The notes under the pieces are model-generated. The model made no database searches. It had not been told where the DNA came from and saw nothing but the letters and a program-made list of their open reading frames with translations. From assembly GCA_964440915.1 (NCBI GenBank), contig CAYTTV010000029.1, forward strand, positions 1 to 47,444: a stretch of 47,444 nucleotides of DNA, written 5' to 3'. The DNA is from CAMPJM01 sp964440915 (GTDB taxonomy: Bacteria; Bacteroidota; Bacteroidia; Cytophagales; Cyclobacteriaceae). Shown here piece after piece: positions 41,644 to 47,444 of the stretch (position 1 is its first letter; every line of letters begins with the position of its first letter). The position numbers and the translations under genes are program-made.

Positions 41644-42639
41644 ATGATATTGGTGACGGGTGCTAGCGGTATATTAGGAAGCTACATATGCAGAGAATTG
41701 TATAGACAAGGTATCCCGTTTAAAGGAATGGTAAGGAGAAGCAGCAACCTGACATTATTAAAGGATTTGCCGAAAGTGGCTATCACCACGGGAGAAATAG
41801 ACGATATCCTCGGTATGGAAGCCATGCTGGAGGGAGTAGATACTGTAATCCATTGTGCAGGGCTTGTTTCTTTTAGAAAAAAAGACAAGAAGGCGCTATA
41901 CAATACCAATGTTGAAGGAACAAGAGTTGTAGTGAATGCATGCCTTTCTAAAGGTGTTAAGAAAGTCATCCATATAAGCTCTATAGCAGCACTAGGACGT
42001 ACCAAGAAAAACAATCTTGTGCGAGAAAATACTAAATGGGAAACATCTAAACTCAATACTGAGTATGCCAAAAGCAAGTATTTAGGTGAGCTAGAAGTAT
42101 GGCGGGCCTCATCAGAGGGCATCAATGTGAATGTATTAAATCCTTCAATTATTTTAGCTCCCTACTATTGGGAAAGAAGCAGTGCACAATTGCTCAGTTT
42201 TGTAAAGAATGGATTCTTGTTTTACCCATCAGGCAATGTCAATTATGTAGACCTTAGAGACGTTACGGACACTGTCTTGAGGTTGTGCAAAGAAGATATC
42301 AAAAATGAAAGGTATATTTTAAATAGTGGATCCTTGCCCTACAAAGAGTTTTTTGAGAAGGTAGCAGAGCGGTTCGGAGTAGAGCCTCCGAAGGTAAAGC
42401 TCAACAAAACATTGGCCTGGCTAGGTTGGGGATTAGATAATTTCAAGAGTTTTATTACAGGTCGACAAGCTTTGGTTACCAAAGAGTCGGTACGGCTTTC
42501 TTTCAGTAAATCTAATTATGACAACGGAAAATCCTATGGATTGCTGAAACAAGGGTATCGTTCATTGGAAGATACCTTAAAGTGGGTTTGCGCAGAAGAC
42601 AAACTTGACAGAAAAACTACCTTGGAAGCAGAAGGCTAG
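41644..42639 (+). CDS. NAD(P)-dependent epimerase/dehydratase (DFR-like extended SDR)
   Basis: A 331-residue extended short-chain dehydrogenase. GASGILGSYI is the nucleotide-binding motif; HISSIAALG contains the catalytic Ser and YAKSKYLGE has Tyr-x3-Lys. The NPSIILAPYYWERSS segment recalls the dihydroflavonol-reductase-like group. It probably modifies a nucleotide sugar or a lipid. It starts 4 bp after the phosphatase stop and ends the exopolysaccharide block. The substrate is not known. Confidence 0.8.
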   Translation: MILVTGASGILGSYICRELYRQGIPFKGMVRRSSNLTLLKDLPKVAITTGEIDDILGMEAMLEGVDTVIHCAGLVSFRKKDKKALYNTNVEGTRVVVNACLSKGVKKVIHISSIAALGRTKKNNLVRENTKWETSKLNTEYAKSKYLGELEVWRASSEGINVNVLNPSIILAPYYWERSSAQLLSFVKNGFLFYPSGNVNYVDLRDVTDTVLRLCKEDIKNERYILNSGSLPYKEFFEKVAERFGVEPPKVKLNKTLAWLGWGLDNFKSFITGRQALVTKESVRLSFSKSNYDNGKSYGLLKQGYRSLEDTLKWVCAEDKLDRKTTLEAEG

Positions 42640-42725
42640 AAATGAAATATTAGTGGCGAATTGCAATACTTATGGCACATTTCGTTACCTTAGAATGTTT
42701 ATCAATTTCATGATTAGAGAAACAC

Positions 42726-44120
42726 ATGGCGCGAGATTATAAAAGAGAGGAGGAGAAAGAGCTGATCAAAAGATTCAATGATTACCTCAAAAATAAGAAG
42801 TTTACCTTTTTTGATTTAGAGGACTTTGTTTTTGTCATAGATCACTACCTCCAAACAGGCAAGTTTAACAAAGCGCTAAAGATTTGTAATTTAGGGATAG
42901 CGCAATACCCGTTTTCGGTGGACCTTCTATTGGACAAGGCGCAGATCCTTATCAATGTAGAAGAATATGAAGAGGCTATGCAATACCTCGAGAAGGCAGA
43001 AAATCTTCAGCCTAATGATATCGAGATATTCTTTTTAAAAGCCAATATACTGACCTTGTCTGACAATCATCAAGAAGCTATTGCCACCTATGAGCAAGCA
43101 TTGGACATTGCCGAAGACAAGGACGAGATTTACTACCATATCGGGCTCACCTATCAGAGCATGTCGCTTTATGCAGAGGCTGTGGACGCATATAAGCAGG
43201 CCTTGGAAATCAATCTGGACAATGAGAGTGTCCTGTATGAACTGGCTTATTGCCTTGATATGACAGGAGAGCTTGAAACCAGCATTTCATACTACAAGAA
43301 ATTCATTGATGCAGATCCATATTCTCATTATGCCTGGTATAACTTGGGCATTGTATATAATAAGCTGGAGCGGTATGAAGAAGCCGTGCAAGCTTATGGA
43401 TATGCCACATTGATTGATGAAACGTTTGCTTCGGCTTATTTCAATATGGGTAACTCCTATATGGGGCTGAACAAATTTACCGAAGCTATGGAGGCTTACA
43501 GGCGCACAGAAAAGCTTGAAGGACCCAGTGCTGAAATATACTTTTGCCAAGGTGCAGCTTATGAGAAGATAGAACAGTTTGAGCTGGCCATAAAATATTA
43601 TAGAAAAGCGGTAAAGCTGGATGTCCTATATGATGAAGCGCTATTCGGCATTGGCATATGCCTGAACAAGCAAGACAAGTGGTACGAGGCTATTCACTTC
43701 TTAAATAAGGCCTTGCGTATGGATCCTGACAATCCTCAATATTGGCAAGCAGTGGCGGAAGCAGAATTTAAAACTGGTAATATCCTCTCCAGCCTCGATG
43801 CCTATGAGGAGGCAAGCTCATTAGACCCCACCAATATCGATATTTGGCTCGATTGGTCGTTTATACCCTACGAGCAAGGTGATTCTGAGAGAGCCGTGGA
43901 GTTGGTTTTGAGAGGTATTGAAGAAGTGCCAGAGGCATCAGAACTATATTATCGTGTCACCGCCTATCTAATTGTGGCAGGGAAATACAAAGAAGCCTTT
44001 AATTATCTAGAAAATGCATTAGTTTTGAACTTTGAAAATCATCAACAGCTTTTTGAATTCTTTCCCCGCTTAGAGACGCAGAAAGCTTTGTTTAAAATTA
44101 TAGACCAATATAGAAAGTAA
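42726..44120 (+). CDS. TPR repeat protein (cytoplasmic)
   Basis: A 464-residue protein without a signal peptide and built almost wholly of tetratricopeptide repeats, about ten or more, such as AWYNLGIVYNKLERYEEAV and AYFNMGNSYMGLNKFTEAM. Such proteins scaffold complexes. A TACCTTAG box 33 bp upstream, close to the TAnnTTTG consensus with a TTG 22 bases before it, may be its promoter. It is likely the first gene of a housekeeping run with comA, the DUF368 gene and aroE. No specific partner can be named. Confidence 0.85.
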   Translation: MARDYKREEEKELIKRFNDYLKNKKFTFFDLEDFVFVIDHYLQTGKFNKALKICNLGIAQYPFSVDLLLDKAQILINVEEYEEAMQYLEKAENLQPNDIEIFFLKANILTLSDNHQEAIATYEQALDIAEDKDEIYYHIGLTYQSMSLYAEAVDAYKQALEINLDNESVLYELAYCLDMTGELETSISYYKKFIDADPYSHYAWYNLGIVYNKLERYEEAVQAYGYATLIDETFASAYFNMGNSYMGLNKFTEAMEAYRRTEKLEGPSAEIYFCQGAAYEKIEQFELAIKYYRKAVKLDVLYDEALFGIGICLNKQDKWYEAIHFLNKALRMDPDNPQYWQAVAEAEFKTGNILSSLDAYEEASSLDPTNIDIWLDWSFIPYEQGDSERAVELVLRGIEEVPEASELYYRVTAYLIVAGKYKEAFNYLENALVLNFENHQQLFEFFPRLETQKALFKIIDQYRK

Positions 44121-44198
44121 AACCCTTGACCCCCTGAGATGTACCGATGCTGGGCACAAATGCTATTGGTGCAAGGGAAGGCTCATTTAGAAAACATT

Positions 44199-44969
44199 AT
44201 GAATTATAATTTAAAGAACATTCCTGAAAGGACTCAAAAGCCTCGACAAACAGGATATACAATGGCCATGGACAAAGGTTTGAGCCTGCGAGAAGTAGAA
44301 GACTTTATTGAGGTAAGTGGCGATTATGTAGATATAGTGAAACTGGGATGGGCAACCTCTTATGTGACACCAAAACTCAAGGAAAAACTACAACTATACC
44401 GAGATGCTGGTATTCCTACTTATTTTGGCGGGACACTTTTTGAGGCATTTGTGATAAGAGGCCAATTTGAAGATTACCGCAGGGTGTTGGATGAATTTCA
44501 AATGACCTTCGCAGAAGTTTCAGATGGTTCTATTACGCTTGACCATAGTCTAAAGTGTGAGTACATCAATAAGCTTGCCGAGCAGGTGACTGTGCTCTCA
44601 GAAGTGGGCTCTAAAGATGCTGAGGTGATCATTCCTCCTTATCAATGGATAAAGTTGATGCAGGATGAGTTGAACGCGGGCGCTTGGAAAGTAATTGGTG
44701 AAGCAAGAGAAGGTGGCAATGTAGGCCTTTTTAGGGCTACGGGCGAAGTGCGTTCAGGTTTGGTACAAGAGATATTGACAAAAATTCCTTTTGAAAAAAT
44801 CATATGGGAAGCTCCTCAGAAATCCCAGCAAGTATGGTTCATTAAGTTACTGGGCGCCAATGTGAACTTGGGAAACATTGCTCCTAATGAGGTCATTCCT
44901 TTGGAAACAATTCGGTTAGGTCTAAGAGGAGATACATTTGATCATTTCATCAATATGGAAAGTTTATAA
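44199..44969 (+). CDS. comA: Phosphosulfolactate synthase
   Basis: A 256-residue TIM-barrel enzyme that adds sulfite to phosphoenolpyruvate to give phosphosulfolactate. Family segments: KPRQTGYTMAMDKGLSLREV, YVDIVKLGWATSYV, AGIPTYFGGTLFEAF, FAEVSDGSI, IGEAREGGNVGLF. In archaea it begins coenzyme M synthesis. In Bacteroidota, which lack coenzyme M, it more likely leads to sulfolactate, sulfopyruvate and cysteate for capnine-type sulfonolipids; comB and comC are not in the window. The ATG at 44199 is chosen; one at 44139 overlaps the region just after the TPR gene and is less likely. Confidence 0.88.
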   Translation: MNYNLKNIPERTQKPRQTGYTMAMDKGLSLREVEDFIEVSGDYVDIVKLGWATSYVTPKLKEKLQLYRDAGIPTYFGGTLFEAFVIRGQFEDYRRVLDEFQMTFAEVSDGSITLDHSLKCEYINKLAEQVTVLSEVGSKDAEVIIPPYQWIKLMQDELNAGAWKVIGEAREGGNVGLFRATGEVRSGLVQEILTKIPFEKIIWEAPQKSQQVWFIKLLGANVNLGNIAPNEVIPLETIRLGLRGDTFDHFINMESL

Positions 44970-44992
44970 CATTAATAAAGGATAGACGAATA

Positions 44993-45934
44993 ATGAAGGA
45001 AAGCAAAAAGTATCCTCTCCTTTTCTTGAAGGGACTAGCAATGGGTGCAGCAGATGTAGTGCCTGGCGTATCTGGTGGTACAATAGCGTTTATCACAGGC
45101 ATTTATGAAGAACTGTTAGGTTCCATAGCCAAGATAGACGTCGATGCTTTAAAGTTGTTGTCAAAGTTTAGGTTCAAAGCTTTTTGGGAGCACATCAACG
45201 GTACCTTTTTGTTGGTACTCATTTCTGGTATTCTTTTTAGTATATTTTCATTAGCACGACTCATTACCTATTTATTAGAAGATCATCCTATCCCCATTTG
45301 GTCTTTCTTTTTTGGTCTTATTCTTATTTCTTGTTTTTTAGTGATAAAAGAAATACAAGCGTGGAGTTGGAAAGTGGTGTTGGCATTTTTAATTGGTACT
45401 GCCGTAGCATTTTATATCACCATAGCTTCTCCTGCCCAAACTTCCAATGAGCTGTGGTTCATATTTATCTCTGGAGCCATTGCCATATGTGCCATGATAT
45501 TGCCTGGGATTTCCGGTTCCTTTATATTGCTACTTTTGGGTAAGTACGCATATGTTTTTACAGCCATTAAAGAAATGAACATAGTCGTTATTCTAGTTTT
45601 TGGAATAGGTTGCATAGTCGGTATACTTACTTTCAGCCGAGCTGTTTCATGGCTTTTGAAAAATTATTATAATATAGTGATTGGTGTAATGGCCGGATTC
45701 ATGATAGGATCCCTGAACAAGATATGGCCTTGGAAAATCACCACCTCTTATAGAATAAACAGCGATGGCGTGCAAGTGCCTTTCATGGAGGAAAATGTGA
45801 CTCCTACCCAATTCATAGAACTGACGGGTAACGACCCACAAGTGCTTTATGCAATATTGCTTGCTTTGGTAGGAGTGGTCCTTGTTATAGTCATTGAAAA
45901 GCTCGGTAGTCGATATGCTGCTGCTTCTAAATGA
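44993..45934 (+). CDS. popT: DUF368 polyprenyl-phosphate translocase (PopT-like)
   Basis: A 313-residue membrane protein with about eight spans and the DUF368 hallmark FLKGLAMGAADVVPGVSGGTI (given as its core GAADVVPGVSGGT) near the start, repeated in form by MILPGISGSFILLLLGKY in the middle. DUF368 proteins were shown in 2023 to return undecaprenyl phosphate from the outer to the inner leaflet. That carrier is used for peptidoglycan and for exported polysaccharides such as those of the neighbouring locus. aroE follows 23 bp later. Confidence 0.85.
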   Translation: MKESKKYPLLFLKGLAMGAADVVPGVSGGTIAFITGIYEELLGSIAKIDVDALKLLSKFRFKAFWEHINGTFLLVLISGILFSIFSLARLITYLLEDHPIPIWSFFFGLILISCFLVIKEIQAWSWKVVLAFLIGTAVAFYITIASPAQTSNELWFIFISGAIAICAMILPGISGSFILLLLGKYAYVFTAIKEMNIVVILVFGIGCIVGILTFSRAVSWLLKNYYNIVIGVMAGFMIGSLNKIWPWKITTSYRINSDGVQVPFMEENVTPTQFIELTGNDPQVLYAILLALVGVVLVIVIEKLGSRYAAASK

Positions 45935-45957
45935 CATTAATTCCCTAACGACGTCTT

Positions 45958-46707
45958 ATGATCAAGTTATACGGTCTTATTGGCAAAACACTCAAGCATT
46001 CCTTTTCCCAGAAATACTTTCGCGCAAAGTTTGAAAGGGAATCAATAAGCCATTGTGATTATGAGCTTTTTGAGCTAGAAGATATTGGTCAGTTCTCCGA
46101 CCTCATCGAGCAGCATGAAAACCTGAAAGGGCTCAATGTGACGATTCCTTATAAACAAGTCGTCATGCCCTATCTACAGGATGTGGAAGGCAAAGCGAAA
46201 GAAATCGGCGCAGTGAATGCCATAAAGATTGTGAGCCAGGAAAAACTAATCGGATATAATACCGATTATTGGGGCTTTAAATTATCACTCAAAAAATGGG
46301 CTGCACCCCCCTTTTCTCAATATAAGGCATTGGTTCTGGGAACTGGAGGGGCATCCAAAGCGATTGAAGTTGTCCTGAAAGATTTAAATATTCCCTACAA
46401 ACGTGTTTCTAGAATTGCAAATGCCAGCGCCATATGCTATCAAGACTTGGCAGATGATCCATCTATAGTAGCAAACCACCAATTGATTATCAACACTACC
46501 CCACTGGGCACAAGCCCCAATGTAGAGGAGGCTCCTGCAATACCATACGACCAAATCTCTTCCAAACATTATCTTTATGATTTGGTATACAATCCGGCAG
46601 AAACGCTTTTTCTAAAAAGAGGAAAAGCGCAAGGAGCCAAAATAAAAAATGGCCTTGAGATGCTCGAAATACAGGCAGAGAAAGCATGGGAGATATGGAA
46701 CAGCTAG
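45958..46707 (+). CDS. aroE: Shikimate dehydrogenase
   Basis: A 249-residue enzyme that reduces 3-dehydroshikimate with NADPH in aromatic amino-acid synthesis. The N-terminal shikimate-binding part begins YGLIGKTLKHSFSQKYF and has GLNVTIPYKQ with the active Lys. The nucleotide motif is VLGTGGASKAIEV, followed by INTTPLGTSPN and YDLVYNPAET. Length is slightly short of E. coli AroE (272). It is located directly after the DUF368 gene, as in other Bacteroidota. Confidence 0.94.
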   Translation: MIKLYGLIGKTLKHSFSQKYFRAKFERESISHCDYELFELEDIGQFSDLIEQHENLKGLNVTIPYKQVVMPYLQDVEGKAKEIGAVNAIKIVSQEKLIGYNTDYWGFKLSLKKWAAPPFSQYKALVLGTGGASKAIEVVLKDLNIPYKRVSRIANASAICYQDLADDPSIVANHQLIINTTPLGTSPNVEEAPAIPYDQISSKHYLYDLVYNPAETLFLKRGKAQGAKIKNGLEMLEIQAEKAWEIWNS

Positions 46708-46823
46708 AGGGCTTCATTGCTTTGGTGCATAAACAAAAAAGAACAACCTATCTTTTGTAGCACTGCACGGAATGACATTGTTTCAGAATGCTATCCTCAT
46801 TTTTATGATAGGAGAGAAAGGCT

Positions 46824-46831
46824 TAATTTTG
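46824..46831 (+). promoter_or_regulatory. -7 element of uvrB (TAATTTTG)
   Basis: A match to TAnnTTTG, 43 bp upstream of the uvrB ATG. No clear -33 TTTG box is seen. Confidence 0.4.
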
Positions 46832-46874
46832 TGGTGGCAATAGAACAATAACCGTCAGAGAAACTGGCAAGGGA

Positions 46875-47444
46875 TATGGGATTCAAAATCACTTCACAAT
46901 ACAAACCTACCGGTGACCAGCCTCAGGCCATTGAAAAATTGGTAAATGGGATCTTGGAAGGCGAGCCCGCACAGACATTATTGGGAGTGACAGGGTCGGG
47001 CAAAACATTTACTGTGGCCAATGTCATACAGGCTGTTGAGCGACCTACTTTGGTGCTCAGCCATAACAAGACGCTTGCAGCCCAACTCTACGGTGAATTC
47101 AAACAGTTTTTTCCCGATAATGCCGTCGAGTATTTCATATCCTATTACGATTATTACCAACCAGAAGCTTTTATCCCTAACTCCAATCTATACATTGAGA
47201 AGGATCTTTCCATTAATGAAGAAATTGAGAAGCTGAGACTGAGTGCTACATCTGCCCTGTTGACAGGGAGAAGGGATGTGATCGTAGTGGCTTCTGTTTC
47301 ATGCATATACGGTATCGGTAATCCCGAAGAGTTTGGCAAAAATGTAATCAAGTTGCAACAGGGCGATGTAGTGCCTAGAAATCAATTGCTTTTTGCTTTG
47401 GTAGACATTTTGTATAGCAGAACCGAAGCTGAATTTAAACATGG
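46875..47444 (+). CDS. uvrB: Excinuclease ABC subunit B, 5' part
   Basis: The first 190 codons of UvrB; the gene runs off the window. UvrB verifies DNA damage with UvrA and positions UvrC for incision. Walker A is GVTGSGKT near residues 38-45; SHNKTLAAQLYGEF is motif Ia; YFISYYDYYQPEAFIP is the beta-hairpin that inserts into DNA; GRRDVIVVASVSCIYGIG is a domain 2-linked segment. The ATG at 46875 gives the normal start (MGFKITSQYKPTGDQPQAI). About 480 codons are missing downstream. Confidence 0.94.

Overview
The window is chromosomal DNA of a member of the Bacteroidota, most likely a Cytophagales-type gliding or marine bacterium. Reasons: gene neighbourhoods typical of the phylum (HU / mutY-ssb-gldD, fbaB-accD, rpsP-rimM-trmD-rplS, DUF368-aroE), a GldD gliding lipoprotein, promoters of the TTTG-N18-TAnnTTTG type, weak Shine-Dalgarno sequences, AT-rich spacers, and several proteins in phylum-typical forms (CarB without its allosteric domain, AccD without zinc cysteines, a divergent arginase-like protein). 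The genus cannot be named from the sequence alone. No phage, integrase, intact insertion sequence or CRISPR array was seen.

Layout. 0-1.3 kb, minus strand: a 29-residue basic COX24/mS38-like ribosomal protein that is easy to miss, a membrane-anchored TPR protein and an HU-family protein. 1.6-6.3 kb, plus: mutY, ssb, gldD, recG, with a 400-bp gene-free gap where gldE often sits. 6.3-10.1 kb: tRNA-Val, a radical SAM protein of the PA0069 type, a HisA-like barrel lacking a catalytic Asp, a lipoprotein and an RDD protein. 10.2-16 kb, minus: an arginase-like protein, a lone nqrF, a SPASM-like radical SAM protein, accD and fbaB. 16.1-17.1 kb, plus: a very small, AT-rich two-gene ABC system. 17.2-20.6 kb: a small lipoprotein, DUF4834 and carB. 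21-27.2 kb: an orphan 87-residue protein, then the 2-oxoglutarate dehydrogenase operon (sucA-sucB-lpd). 27.5-30 kb: the rpsP-rimM-trmD-rplS operon, whose S16 carries a heptapeptide-repeat tail. 30-33.6 kb: an MFS transporter, a small lipoprotein, remnants of a YgjP-type metallopeptidase and its neighbour, tRNA-Arg and an SDR. 33.7-35.6 kb, minus: hflX and a membrane cytochrome c. 35.9-42.6 kb, plus: an exopolysaccharide block (glycosyltransferase, rfbC, Wza-type exporter, Wzc-type kinase, PHP phosphatase, epimerase). 42.7-47.4 kb, plus: a TPR protein, a phosphosulfolactate synthase (possible sulfonolipid route), DUF368/PopT, aroE and the start of uvrB.

How the genes fit together. Most of the window is housekeeping: repair, translation, the TCA cycle, pyrimidine/arginine and fatty-acid synthesis. 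The surface-related part links polysaccharide export and its kinase/phosphatase pair to a lipid-carrier recycling protein, and may link a sulfonate-lipid pathway to gliding. The least explained items are the mini-ABC pair, the HisA-like paralogue, the S16 tail, the gldE gap, the orphan 87-residue protein and the restriction-type remnant at 31.6-32.1 kb.
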